A stretch of DNA of 64,000 nucleotides from Hoplostethus atlanticus (GCA_034670405.1 JAXDDX010000001.1:15825001-15889000); one strand, 5' to 3'; shown: positions 1 through 12,014, counted from the stretch's first letter. The notes: generated by a model not told the origin, from the letters alone. Made by a program: numbers and translations.

Positions 1-95
1 TTCCTTTTCCCCACTGAATCCTATTACTTGCAATGACCTCATTTCACCACGGGGACCAATAAAGTTTGATTTCATCTCATTTCATCATCTTTATG
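1..95 (+). repeat. Retroposon 3' tail-like sequence
   Basis: The stretch ends in GGGGACCAATAAAGTTTGAT followed by short TTTCATCTCA repeats. A phrase ending GGGA(C/T)CAATAAAG plus a short tandem tail is typical of fish LINE and SINE 3' ends, and a similar one lies at 38860-38890. The element body is cut off by the window start, so the family cannot be assigned. Confidence 0.4.
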
Positions 96-435
96 TAGTA
101 ACATAATGGGATTGGGATTGGGCATTTCCAAAAAAATAAAAAACGGGGATGGGAGTCGTCTGGGAATGAATCACATCACATTCAAATCTCATTTTTAGAA
201 ATCTCAACATCGTCTTTACCGGCGTGTGCACTGCACATACCTGAACTCACTCCTCTTGTCCTTTGCATTGCTTGAGAAAGACCCTATGGAACAATGTCTG
301 GGCTGTTTTGGAAGCAACTCAGTAACCTTTAGTTTGAGCACATTTTAGTTACTTTTCAAGTAATTGTACAGTAACACCAGTAATTTAACTTCAAGTGCAA
401 TTAACAGCAAAGTACAGTACTTCTAATTGTGTAGC
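96..435. other. Intergenic, nothing recognised
   Basis: AT-rich, apparently unique sequence. No coding frame, repeat or RNA gene was recognised. Confidence 0.5.
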
Positions 436-604
436 ATATTTTTCTTTTTTCTTTTTGGTATTTTTGCTTTATGTGACAGCTTCCATTAGAGAGTCAGGAA
501 GGAGGGAGAAAGAGGGGCATAACATGCAACAAGGATCCCAGGGTGGATTCAAACCTGCAGCATTGTGGGTACATGTGCACCTTAGCCAACTGGAACAAGG
601 AAGC
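436..604 (-). mobile_element. tRNA-derived SINE, decayed
   Basis: Read on the minus strand from about 604, the sequence has a tRNA-like head. The A-box-like TTGGCTAAGGTG is at 578-589 and the B box GGTTTGAATCC at 545-555. A C/T-rich body follows (TATGCCCCTCTTTCTCCCTC), then an A-rich tail (AAAGCAAAAATACCAAAAAG). This order matches an abundant fish SINE type. No target-site duplication was found. The family name is not assigned. Confidence 0.65.
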
Positions 605-1975
605 CCCACTTGAGTGGGATATTTTGGTACTCTCTCCCTCTCCCACTCTATTTCTCTAAATTCCTCCCCGGAGAGGGCGTCTTTTCATCACGCCCTCTCC
701 CGTCTCTCTCTCTCTCTCTCTCATTCCCATATCTCTCTGTCTCTCTACCTGCTTCTCCATATCTCCCCCCTGTTCTCCCCCTCACTCTTCCTTGCATTCT
801 TTTTTCTTCCCGTCCATCTATCACTCTTTCAACATCCCCCTCCCTCTCTGTTGTGGCTCACCATCTATTTTTGTTATTTTTCTTCCTGGATCAAGTCATC
901 ATTGTGCCCTATCCATCTCTCTCTCTTACACTGACCTTCTGTCTCTTCTCTCCTTCCTCCATCACTCTCTCTATCTGTTTGATGAGGAGAATGAGAGGAA
1001 AGAAAGAGATTGCACCCTGCCGCGAAGGATGCCAAATGTCTGGGTCACTCACACACTGAGAACCTACTGCTGTGTGTGTGTGTGTGTGTGTGTGTGGAGT
1101 GACAGTGGAGCAGTAGGGAACTACAGTGAGGGAGTTGAAGTGTTTTTGTTAAATCCTCAAATGCATGCCCACACACACATACGTGCACGCATCAGTGTTG
1201 TATAAAAGTATGAGAGCAGGGCCAACATCATGCTGGGTAAATTATGGGATCTGGGAGATGTGATCTTTCACAGGTCTCCCTGCAGCATATAGAACCACTT
1301 CAGACTAAAATACTAAAATACAACCAAATAACATCCTGTGGCATCATCAAGACCTCATACAGGGAGATTTAAAATCAGGGTTATCTCGCAAAAGATATTT
1401 CTATTTTGGGCTAACCTGTTTCATACTAACCATCACTGGAAAAATAGAAATGTTGTGAGTGGTGTGTTGTTGCAATACCTGGCTATTGGAGCCCAGTGAC
1501 AGCCCAGTGCAATGGTTGTGTACTTGTGTTCCACAGTCTTCCAATACTAAAAAATACCTTGCTTGCTAATTTGAGAAATGTTACTATCCTAGAAGGTTTC
1601 CAGAACAGGTACTATAGTTTGTCTGATCACATACAGTATTTACTATTATCATGAATAAGCTTGAGTCAAACAAACCTTCATTCTTTTAAAATGTATTTAT
1701 TTATTTGCAAACAGATTATATTTGCCGTATGTTTTGCCAGAAAAACCTTTCGATAATAGCAAACTCCCTCTGACCACTGTGGTTTTGTTTTTGCTGCTAG
1801 CACGAGAGAGCATGGAAGCTGCTCTAGTTCTTGGGCACCAACATCACAATCACCTCTTGTGATTGATCAAAAAATATATGCCAATATAGGATGATCTTCT
1901 TGCGGCAACTGAGGAAGCTCATGGGCAGAGAATTCAGCTCATAACCTGGTCACTCAAGTAATTTGGTGACAAGCA
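605..1975. other. Pyrimidine-rich tract, TG microsatellite, no gene
   Basis: About 640-980 is strongly C/T-rich, including (TC)n at 700-725, which opens frames rich in Ser, Leu and Pro in several phases. A (TG)n tract lies at 1071-1097. The remainder to 1975 is AT-rich unique sequence without a supported feature. Confidence 0.6.
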
Positions 1976-3899
1976 ATACTTACTATTACTATCACTATCA
2001 CTTTCACTATTACTATCACTATTACTATCACTATTACTATCACTTTCACTATTACTATCACTATTACTATCACTATTACTATCACTTTCACTATCACTAT
2101 CATTATCAATATCACTATCATTATCAATATCACTATTACTATCACTATTACTATTACTATCACTATTACTATCACTATCATTATTACTATCACTATTACT
2201 ATCACTTTCACTATTACTATTACTATTACTATCACTATTACTATCACTTTCACTATTACTATCACTATTACTATCATTATCAATATCACTATCATTATCA
2301 ATATCACTATTACTATCACTATTACTATTACTATCACTATCATTATTACTATCACTATTACTATCACTTTCACTATCACTATCAATATCACTATTACTGT
2401 TACTATCACTATTACTATCATTATCAATATCACTATTACTGTTACTATCACTATTACTATCATTATCAATATCACAATTACTGTTACTATCACTATTACT
2501 ATCATTATCAATACCACTATTACTATCACTATCACTTTCACTATTACTATCACTATTACTATCATTATCACTATCATTATCAATATCACTATCATTATCA
2601 ATATCACTATCACTATTACTATTACTATCACTATCATTATTACTATCACTATTACTATCACTTTCACTATCACTATCACTTTCACTATTACTATAACTAT
2701 TACTATCACTATTACTATCACTTTCACTATTACTATCACTATTACTATCATTATCAATATCACTATCATTATCAATATCACTATTACTATCACTATTACT
2801 ATTACTATCACTATCATTATTACTATCACTATTACTATCACTTTCACTATCACTATCATTATCAATATCACTATTACTGTTACTATCACTATCACTATTA
2901 CTATCATTATCAATATCACTATTACTGTTACTATCACTATTACTATCATTATCAATATCACTATTACTGTTACTATCACTATTACTATCATTATCAATAC
3001 CACTATTACTATCACTATTACTATCACTTTCACTATTACTATCACTATTACTATCATTATCACTATCATTATCAATATCACTATTACTATCACTATCATT
3101 ATTACTATCATTATCAATATCACTATCACTGTTACTATCACTATTACGATCACTATCAATATCACTATTACTGTTACTATCACTATTACTATCACTACTA
3201 TCACTTTCACTATTACTATCATTATCAATATCACTATTACTATCACTTTCACTACTACTATCACTTTCACTATCACTATTACTATCATTATCAATATCAC
3301 TATTACTATCACTATTACTATCACTTTCACTATTACTATCACTATCATTATCAATATCACTATTACTGTTACTATCACTATTACTATCATTATCAACATC
3401 ACTATTACTATCACTTTCACTATTACTATCACTATCATTATTACTATCATTATCAATATCACTATCACTGTTACTATCACTATTACGATCATTATCAATA
3501 TCACTATTACTGTTACTATCACTATTACTATCACTACTATCACTTTCACTATCATTATCAATATCACTATTACTATCACTTTCACTACTACTATCACTTT
3601 CACTATCACTATCATTATCAATATCACTATTACTATCACCATTACTATCACTTTCACTATTACTATCACTATTACTATCACTTTCACTATTACTATCATT
3701 ATCACTATCATTATCACTATTACTATCACTATTACTGTTACTATCACTATTACTATCACTATCACTATCACTATTACTATTACTATCACAATCACTATTA
3801 CTATCACTTTTACTATCGTCATTTATTTCCGCTGTATTAGAAGTAACTTCATATTGCTCAGCCAAACCTTTTAATGCTTCTTTGCTGGAGAGTGGGACA
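1934..3899 (-). CDS. Doubtful Ser-Asp-Asn repeat reading frame
   Basis: The minus strand is open from about 3899 to a stop at 1934. It has no suitable upstream ATG; the frame can be entered at a TTG (3865) or from a splice-acceptor-like CCTGTCACCTGCAG ending near 3900. The first non-repetitive residues read [20 protein letters not shown], and roughly 600 residues of alternating Asp/Ser/Asn with some Glu and Ile follow. The last residues are [15 protein letters not shown]. The composition resembles highly acidic Ser-Asp mineral-binding proteins such as dentin sialophosphoprotein and fish otolith Starmaker, but that is composition only. Two other frames, one on each strand, are also open for the same length because the repeat unit lacks stops there. 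A chance open frame over a satellite is the more likely reading. Confidence 0.12.
1976..3817. repeat. 1.84-kb array of 6-bp units, consensus ACTATC
   Basis: The plus strand is built from ACTATC, ACTATT, ACTTTC, ATTATC and AATATC variants in register for about 1.84 kb. G is nearly absent from the plus strand, occurring mainly in rare CTGTTA and CGATC variants. Longer blocks recur inside the array: the stretch near 2260-2390 returns almost unchanged about 474 bp later, and the stretch near 3139-3210 returns about 339 bp later. Growth was therefore by duplication of higher-order blocks as well as by slippage. The minus strand reads GAT AGT as Asp-Ser. Confidence 0.95.
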
Positions 3900-4622
3900 C
3901 TGCAGGTGACAGGAATACTCTAATAACTGGTTTATTTTACATTTAACAAGGATACTCAATCTCAGGGTATCAAATATTCATGTAAACAGTCTAAGCCGAA
4001 TGAGACCTTATGGCCAATAGCCAGGTTACTCCGTGCATGTAGACAAAGCCATTGTTCTACCAGTCACTAATCAGAAACACTCTCATATTCCCCGTCACAG
4101 TCTGATTGTCTTCCTCCACCTCCTACTCCAAGGACAATCGCCAACTTATTGTCTGCAATGCCAAGTGAGCGATTGCCAAGCAGCTGCCCTCCATGAAGGA
4201 CCTGAAATTGTTTCTATACAAACAATAATTAGTCATACATCGTCTACTGATGCTCACTGGTCGTGGGCGCCGAATACGCAGCAGCATAGATGCTCTGTTG
4301 GCCTAGCACTAACACCTATCACTCCAATACAAAGGCAGAAATATAAAAAAAAGGCTGATCTTTTCTCTCAGTGCACCGGGAATGTTACTCGAGGCTTTCA
4401 TGACAATGCTGTGCATTGAATTGAACTGAATTGACAGTGAGAGAGAGGAAGAGAAATGGGCGGAGAAGGAAACAGAGGGATTCTGTGAGTCGGTGAGGTG
4501 TCCTTGCATACTAAAGGGAAGGGGTTGTAGATAAATGTTGTTCTCCACACAGCTCAGTTCTCTCATATATCTCTGTTAGACCACAGCCAGCCATGACTGC
4601 ACCAGGCAAGGCCAAGCTCTCG

Positions 4623-4653
<31 letters not shown>

Positions 4654-5864
4654 TGTGTGTGTGTAATAGCAACTGGAGCTGACAGAGTGAGTGAGAGTGA
4701 GAACGTGCATGTGTGTGTGTATGTATTCTACAGGGATGCGTTCTGTATGGGTGGATAGTATAAGTGTGTTTTTGTGTATGTGTGTGTGTGTTCTGTTCAC
4801 GCTGCAGGTCTGTACGAAGAAATGTGCGTATGAAAATGCACGCGGGCGTTGAGTGTATGATGTGGGATCGCCGCCATCAAGCTAGAGAACCAGTACGCCT
4901 ATCTAATGAAATGAAACCGTGAGATTAGAGGAAGATCTCAAAGAAAACTCAATATGACGTTTTATGACTCCTTCTTCTCAAACACAGTTTTCCTATCGAA
5001 GCCCCGAGGGCCGCAGCCACATCGCGGGAGCTTATTACCATTAAATGTTATTTCACATGTTAGCGTCTTCAGATGTATCATAAAGTCTCAAGAACGTATT
5101 CTCTCTGCTGTCTCCTCCTTGCTCCTTTAGGAGAAACATTTCAGATGTAGAAGAGATGAAGGTAGGGTGTTCCAGGTACTGGTTCTTAAAGATTATGGCT
5201 GAATCCTGCACCATAGTGAGTCTGTATGTGTGTGTGAGCATTTGAGCTTGTGTGTGTGTGTGCGTGTGCGTGTGCGTGTGTGCACGTGGGTCCTATTGCA
5301 GCAACCTATTAAAGTTAAACACCGTCTTTATGACAGGCATTGTAAAAACAGAACACAGGCGGGGCCACAATTTACCCCTCCACTTAGCACTCTATCACAC
5401 TAGCTCTCTATTTCTCTGCACTCATCCCTCTCTCCTCGTAAATCTATCTCTCGTTCCCTCCACTCAAAAGTCCATTACAGCGTCCTGCTTTGTGCTTCCT
5501 CTCTCCGCTATCCGTCCCACTCACATTATCTCCGTCTCTCCATTCCACTCTCCTCTCTCTCTCTCTCTCTCTTCATTATGTGGGGGGAAATCAGATGTGG
5601 TCGTCTTCCTCCGTCTCATCTTTGGTTCTCCCTGTTTCTTTTTTTTCTGGTTCCCACTGCTTGTCTGTCTGCCTCTCTATCACATATTCTCACGGTCTCT
5701 CTTAGTCTCTCTCACTCCCTTCTTCTCTTCTCTTCTTCTCTTTCCCACCTATCTTTGCAGATAGCCTTTGTGTACATCTTCTAATATCCCAAACTCACTC
5801 CCCTTTCTTTTTGTCTTCCTTTCCTACTCCCCCCCCCCCCCCCCCCCCCTCACTCTCTTCCCTG
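3818..5864. other. Intergenic with TG, TC and poly-C tracts
   Basis: No gene was recognised. TG-rich microsatellites lie at 4623-4664, 4710-4790 and 5222-5285. C/T-rich sequence covers 5380-5760, and a run of about 20 C lies at 5829-5849. A GAATTGAACTGAATTGA phrase near 4417-4433 resembles the tandem tails of fish retroposons but is too short to assign. Confidence 0.55.
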
Positions 5865-6125
5865 GTGCTGCATGCACTTTATCACTTTTGGCAGCAGCAA
5901 CTTAAAAAAGAAGAGAATTTATGCAAATGCGGGGCTGAAAAATGAGCGTTCGCCTCCATTGCAGTGTGCAGCGGAAAGTAGCGAAGCGCCTCATTACAAT
6001 AGTTTCTCTTTGTTGTGGATCTGCAGGATAATAATTAAGAATGATTTGTGATCTCGGAAACACAACGGAGCCTCTTTTCCTCACAGGAAACTCACGTAGA
6101 TTCACTGTACATGTCGATAGGCAAT
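5865..6125. promoter_or_regulatory. Candidate conserved non-coding island
   Basis: This is low-repeat sequence between a poly-C tract and CA repeats. It holds a perfect octamer ATGCAAAT (5921-5928), an ATAATTAAGA homeodomain-type core (6031-6040) and several ATTA/TAAT motifs, with no coding frame. The composition resembles vertebrate developmental enhancers. Regulatory function is inferred, because conservation could not be tested. Confidence 0.25.
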
Positions 6126-6399
6126 CCATCAATCAAAAGTGAGATAAGTGATGGAAGTGGTCAGACTGGTTAAAGCTATTGTTAGATTTTGTTTCTGTCT
6201 AATTGCTGTAACTGTAACATCATGAACTGGGACCTGAAATTAAAGTCCTCCCCAAAATAACTACTCGCAGAAAAGGATGCAATAGAAAGGACAGAGTCAA
6301 CATGAAGCATTCTCCACTCCATTGAATGAATGTAGACACCAACTAGAGAAGTGGCAAGTAGCAAGTGACATAAGCGACTGAAGGAAGTGTGAACTAATG

Positions 6400-6434
<35 letters not shown>

Positions 6435-6533
6435 TATGAGTTGCACACACACAAAACTATCCTATAAAGTTGTTGTAGTAAAGGTCAAAGAAATGTTTTG
6501 TTGGAACAAAATGTGTCTGCCACAAGAAAAGCA

Positions 6534-6535
<2 letters not shown>
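6126..6535. other. Intergenic with CA repeat
   Basis: A (CA)n tract lies at 6404-6430. Nothing else was recognised. Confidence 0.5.
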
Positions 6536-6623
<88 letters not shown>

Positions 6624-6624
6624 G

Positions 6625-6659
<35 letters not shown>

Positions 6660-6660
6660 G

Positions 6661-6730
<70 letters not shown>

Positions 6731-6829
6731 GGATAGATAGATAGATAGATAGATAGATGATAGATAGATAGATGATAGATAGATAGATAGATAGATAGAT
6801 AGACAGATAGATAGATAGTTAGATAGATG

Positions 6830-6886
<57 letters not shown>

Positions 6887-6897
6887 TTAGATAGATG

Positions 6898-6935
<38 letters not shown>

Positions 6936-6965
6936 CAGATAGATAGATAGATAGTTGGATAGATG

Positions 6966-7028
<63 letters not shown>

Positions 7029-7041
7029 GGATAGATAGATG

Positions 7042-7072
<31 letters not shown>

Positions 7073-7073
7073 G

Positions 7074-7112
<39 letters not shown>
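6536..7112. repeat. GATA/GACA tetranucleotide array
   Basis: A block of (ACAG)n at 6536-6575 passes directly into about 540 bp of (GATA)n with scattered GATG, GTTA and GACA variants. The minus strand therefore reads as a Tyr-Leu-Ser-Ile repeat, which is not a protein. The GATA plus GACA pair is the Bkm-type simple repeat known from vertebrate, including fish, sex chromosomes. No chromosomal location can be inferred here. Confidence 0.95.
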
Positions 7113-7113
<1 letters not shown>

Positions 7114-8147
7114 TTTGAGGCCAGTTTTCAGCCCCTCAGATGGAGGGATGGTTGATTTGATCGGTGGATCGAGTGGGTGGTTGTCATCCCTCCGTTTGCC
7201 CTTTGTGACAGCTGGTACTGACGCAGCACTGCTGACTGGCTTAATATCATATGGCCAAGGGTTAAGAGTGCAGGGGTCAGCGTGAGGATATGGTCTCCTG
7301 ACACACACACACACACACACACACACATGCACACGCAGCCACATATGGACAAGAGCGAAAGAAAGACAGTGAGCGAGGAAGAGATAAAGAGAGAGAATCA
7401 GACACGAAAAGAAGCAAGGCAACAGTAAACACGTCGTAAACGTGTCCGCTTTGTTTTGACGTGTGATTGCAGCGCCACCCTCGGGTCAGTCGGTGTACAT
7501 TCATCATGCAGTGGTGAGATGCATCATTTTCTGTTTTGTCAATCCAATCGGTGGAGTTTGAGATGTCACTTGGACACATGGACGTGAATCACATAGCACA
7601 CACACCCCCCCTTGGGTCAGGCAGTGTTATTCTGAAAATGTTGCACCGCAGTAGTGAGATGCATCATTGCAACTTTTGTGGTGTCTCAGAAGTGCGATGG
7701 ACAAATAAAACGAAGGAAGGAAATAATGAACAAACAAAGACTTTTCTCTTCAGTTTTCTTTGCAGAACACATTTTCACCCAACATGTCAGAAGTCTTTCC
7801 ACTGTAACGTTATAGGCTACGACAGATTTTAGCTGCAGCAATTTTCAAAATCCCCTTTTCACATTAACGCTCAAAAAGAGACATGCAAGGGGGGATGGAA
7901 GAGAGAGAGCAGAGATTTTCATCGGTTGGTCATCTTGTATCTGACAGGAGAGACACTCACACAGGTAATACTGTGCTACACATATGCACACACACACACA
8001 CACACACCTGTACAAATACAGATATCTGTGGCTGCCTGCATTCATTAACAGGCAAAGAGACAGAGGAGAGAGGGGGGAGGGACAGACAGGACAGGACAGC
8101 ACAGACAGGGTGGGAAAATAATAGCCAATTTAGCCCTGCTGTCTTAA
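7113..8147. other. Intergenic with short CA tracts
   Basis: (CA)n tracts lie at 7303-7327 and 7989-8007. The rest is mixed unique sequence with no supported gene. Confidence 0.5.
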
Positions 8148-8309
8148 AGGGACACCTTGGCATTTTGAGTTTTACCTGGTTATTTTCCTCACCAGACACT
8201 TGTTGCATTGTGCAGGAAAAAAAAAAAGAAGCTTCACTTTCCCTAAAATGGCTTATTAGCATCGGTAGCATCCCACATTGAAACCAAAGGGGCACAGCAA
8301 GCGATCCCT
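8148..8309. mobile_element. Kolobok-like MITE with TTAA duplication
   Basis: This 162-bp segment is flanked by TTAA at 8144-8147 and 8310-8313. Its ends are inverted: AGGGACACCTTG on the left and AGGGATCGCTTG as the complement of the right, 9 of 12 matching. The interior is non-coding. TTAA followed by AGGGA is characteristic of abundant fish Kolobok-type miniature elements, although piggyBac elements also target TTAA. Confidence 0.55.
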
Positions 8310-9775
8310 TTAAGAGGAGAAGGAGGAGGAGGGGGAGAGGAAGAGAGAAAGGAGGGTCACTGATAATGTCCTCACTCCATTTTTATTCCATCGCTGCTCG
8401 ATGTCCACGGTGGCAGAGGAGGATAATGAGGAGAGAGGAAGGGAGGTATCAGAGGGAAGACTTAAAGAGGAGAGAAGAAAGGGAACGAGAGAGAAAAACG
8501 CCGGGAAAGTCGGGGAGAGGAGAGAGCGAGAGAGAGAGGAAAGAGAGAAGAAGAAGAGAGAGAGGTAGAGAAGGAGCTAGAACTGGAGAGCATTTTTGTA
8601 TAAAGTTTGAGAAACAGTATGTGAGATAAAAACCTGCATGTTCAACAAATATGAACGCACGGCAAAGAAAGAATGTTTCTTTCTTTCTTTCTTTCTTTCT
8701 CGGTCTGCATCTAGAATCTGCTGCACTTTCAGCAGATGTAAAACTTACAAAGGGCTTGAAGTCGTTATTTAGAATATTTTTCCCAATAAACCCACTCCCA
8801 TCAAACTTTGATATTGAATCAGAGGTTGTGCTCAACTATGGCATCATTCAAATACACAGAATGACCAGCCTCAGTCCACCTAGTGCTGCTTTATCTGGGA
8901 CCTGTGACAGTCGGGTCACAAACCACTAGTTCAGGTTTGTAGTCCAGTCCACTTGACCAGCAGCCAAACTCTGCGGTGTGTATCCAGCTTTGCAGTGGTG
9001 TTCCTCTCGAAGACCAAAAAGCTGGTTGAACACTTTCACCGAGTAAGGAGAATAAGGCTTGACCGTTGGCTGACGAGATGAGCCAGGCACAGCGCCGCAT
9101 GGCTTGTGTTTGGCTGACTGTCAGTGGCCTTGGCGGAGGAGATGGCTGCCTTTCAGTCGTCACTCAGGGAATAAAAGACCTTTGTGTCTGGAGGAAGTCT
9201 CAGGAAGCTAAATCTGAATTGGGCAAACCAAATTTTAAATTACAGCTAAAAATTACATACAGTAATACTTACATTCAATTTCAAGCCATTAAATTCAATT
9301 TCAAATTGTGCCTCATAAATAAAATGTATTAATTTGCTCAACAATTTGCTATAACAGTAACACTTATACTCAATATAAGTGTCCAGATGGGAGTGGATTG
9401 GTTTACTCCTTATTATAAAGAACAAGGGTTTGTATATGGAGGGGATTCTGTTTTTTCACCATCAAAAAACAAATATTTTGGAAATTGTCATAAAAATAAA
9501 TTTTCAAAAACAGTTAACAGTTAACAATTAACAATTAACAGGTTCTTTTTTAAAATTTCTTTTTCTTAAGTTACCAATCTTAAGAAAGATGAATATTTTG
9601 GGTTTTTTTGTTTTATTTTTCACTTTCTAACCCCGACAGTTATAATAAATTCTCTGTACATGCCGACATGACGAGTGAGATGGCTTGGCTCTAAGAGGAG
9701 AGACACTTCTTAGAGGTGTCCATGTCTTGGTTTGTATGTGTGATTATTTGTGTTGTTATGTCTGCTAGATACTTG

Positions 9776-9807
<32 letters not shown>

Positions 9808-11756
9808 ATTACATGTAGAATGCAGTCCTTTGTTTGGCGTACTGTTGACGAGAGAGAGAGAGAAAACGTCTGAAGCATATTGCTCTATTCAAACTCTCAG
9901 TGAGGAAAAAAGGAAGTGATTCAATTCCGTCCCTTTCTGCCTCGCATGAAGGACAAACTCCTTTCATTGGCGTTTCGGACACACACACACACACACACCC
10001 ACACACACACACACACACACCCAGACACACAGTAGGTGTCTTGTATGTGTACACTGCTGCCTCAAGTTATAATGATAAATGAGAAGGCAGGGTGAATCTG
10101 TCCTTAAAGGCAGCAAACTCTATTCTACTGAATGGAGCGCTGGGGCGTCAATTCTAATACTGGGATATGAAAATGGAAGATTTTCACAATAAAATGACTC
10201 ATTCGTGCTCATTCTGTGCTCCTCAGATGCTCCACCCAACAGCACACAGTAAAATATAATGAATAATAAAATATAATAAAAATACAATAAAATAAAATGA
10301 TGCATGAGAAATTGTGGCACAGACATGACTAGCACACAGCCCCAGCTGATCAATACACACAAGTGCACTGTGTCTTTAAACCACCGAGGGCTGGCAGAAA
10401 AATAACAAAATTAGGCACACATGCCTGAAAAAGCAGGAGTCATCAATGCAGCCCTCTGGCGGTACTGTACTGGCGCAGGGTGGTTTTGTTGAGGGAATCA
10501 CAAGGTCAGCAACAGATACCGCAGATGAGTGTCGCACACCATCAGACTAACAGCCCCCCTGAAGATTCATGTGACAGGAAGCCTCACAGTGGGAAATTGT
10601 AAAATATTTTTAAGCACACACCGTCCCTGGAGTTTAAAACGTCTGAGAACATCAGTCTGTCTCTCTAATGAATTTACAACCGCGATGATAGGTGTGTGTG
10701 TGTGTGTGTGTGTGTGAGCTGTGCAAAACACCTACCGTCTCCATCTCTGAACGGGGGCCAGGAGCTCTTCAGGGAGAAAGAGAGGAGGTGGGGGGGGGGA
10801 TTGGTGCAGTGGATCAAAACATCAAGTCAAGTTCAAGTCAAGTTTCATTTCAGCTTCCAGTCATTGATGTAAACGTCTATTTATTTCATTTATCGCCAGC
10901 TGCGTATTGTTGTGAGCTGTGTACGGGGAGGGGGAAGGGGTTGAGAGCGAGCGAGCGTCATGAAAGGGAAAATCCAGCCTAAAACAGATTCACATATATT
11001 ATTTCCACGACTTTGAACTGTTGGGTAATCACTCGGTAAGGCGCTGGCCCTTTCACTCCTTACTAATGGTTGTTTGTATTGCTGGCGATGCAGCAATTTA
11101 AAGGAAAGGCATTTAAACAAAGCGTGTTCTGCTGTTGTAGTCTAAACGCCTTAAATGTAAATGATTTGTAAATACAAACAAGTTCCCCCTCTTCGGGGGA
11201 GAACTCACCCTTATGATGAGAGGATTGGCAGGAAAAAAAACTCCAACCCCACCTCTGGATTACTGAAAGGTCTCTGTTCTTACGTTAGATGATGCTAGTT
11301 GCCTACAGGCACTTAAAGCACTGTTTGCTAATGCACAGGACAGAGATTTGTCTATTGACGACGCCATTTTCCTTTAGGGTGGATTTTCTCAGTTCAGTGC
11401 CTCCTGAGGCTTATTATCCAAACTGCAACTGGAGTGGTGTCGCGTTACGCCCTTGTCACCGGTGTCACCAATGCGGGTGCATGTTTGTTTTCATCCATCT
11501 TTGTGATACGGAGGTGTCAGCAATACTCCCTGTTGCCGCCTCTCTCTTTCCCCTTCGCTCCCTCGGTCGTCCCTGTCACTTCTGCTCGGCTGAACAGAGG
11601 AGGGTACAGACAGAGAGATGCTCCTCCATCGGCGGGGCAAGTGGGACTTAAGTTGAAAGAGCTACCCGGGTGGGCTGCGAACGCCGTTAATCTAATGTTA
11701 TCTAATGTACGGGATGGCGGCTTCGTGGTCGAAATCTGGGTCCCGGTGCGAAAACA
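8310..11756. other. Intergenic with purine-rich and CA/TG tracts
   Basis: A purine-rich stretch (8315-8580) is followed by (TTTC)n at 8673-8700, (TG)n at 9780-9807, (CA)n at 9980-10021 and (TG)n at 10691-10716. A short TTAACAG/TTAACAA tandem lies at about 9512-9541, and AT-rich sequence covers 9200-9620 and 10250-10310. No gene, RNA or transposon was recognised. Confidence 0.5.
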
Positions 11757-12014
11757 GTAGATAGTACGGTACTTCATTGATCCATGCAGGGAAATGTTCT
11801 TTGTTTGCTTGACCCTGTGCTTGTTCAGCAGGGTCGGCTAGAGAGCAGCATCCCTGGAGCTGGGAGGGATTCAGCCTCTTGCTCAAGGTCACTTCAGCAG
11901 GGCGGACGCTTGCAAACGCAGGGGCTTGAACCCAGGGGCTTGAACCCAGGTCATCTGGTTGAGGCAGAGAGGGCGAGTAAGGATAGAGAAATCCTTACCA
12001 CTGTGCTACAAAAG
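11757..12014 (-). mobile_element. tRNA-derived SINE with duplicated B box
   Basis: On the minus strand from about 12014, an A-box-like region TGTAGCACAGTGGTAAGG (11993-12010) is followed by B-box-like GGTTCAAGCCCC. The B box is present twice because of a 14-bp tandem duplication at 11921-11948. The body contains CCTTGAGCAAGAGGCTGAAT and CCTCCCAGCTCCAGGGAT, and the 3' end is GGATCAATGAAGTACCGTAC. These phrases, in this order, are typical of a common fish SINE. A 5'-truncated relative lies at 16705-16772. Confidence 0.75.

Noticed and set aside
1954..3840. Long Val-Ile frame (minus) and Tyr-His frame (plus) over the hexanucleotide array
   Set aside because: They are translations of the same simple repeat in other phases and carry no unique domain.
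1934..3900. Naming the Ser-Asp frame as Starmaker or DSPP
   Set aside because: Only composition is shared; no unique domain, signal peptide or syntenic neighbour supports the identity.
6457..7422. 321-codon frame of Tyr-Leu-Ser-Ile repeats
   Set aside because: It is the GATA array read on the minus strand with chance flanks.
10108..10378. Possible second TTAA-flanked MITE
   Set aside because: The ends AGGCAGCA and AGACACAG match too poorly to support it.
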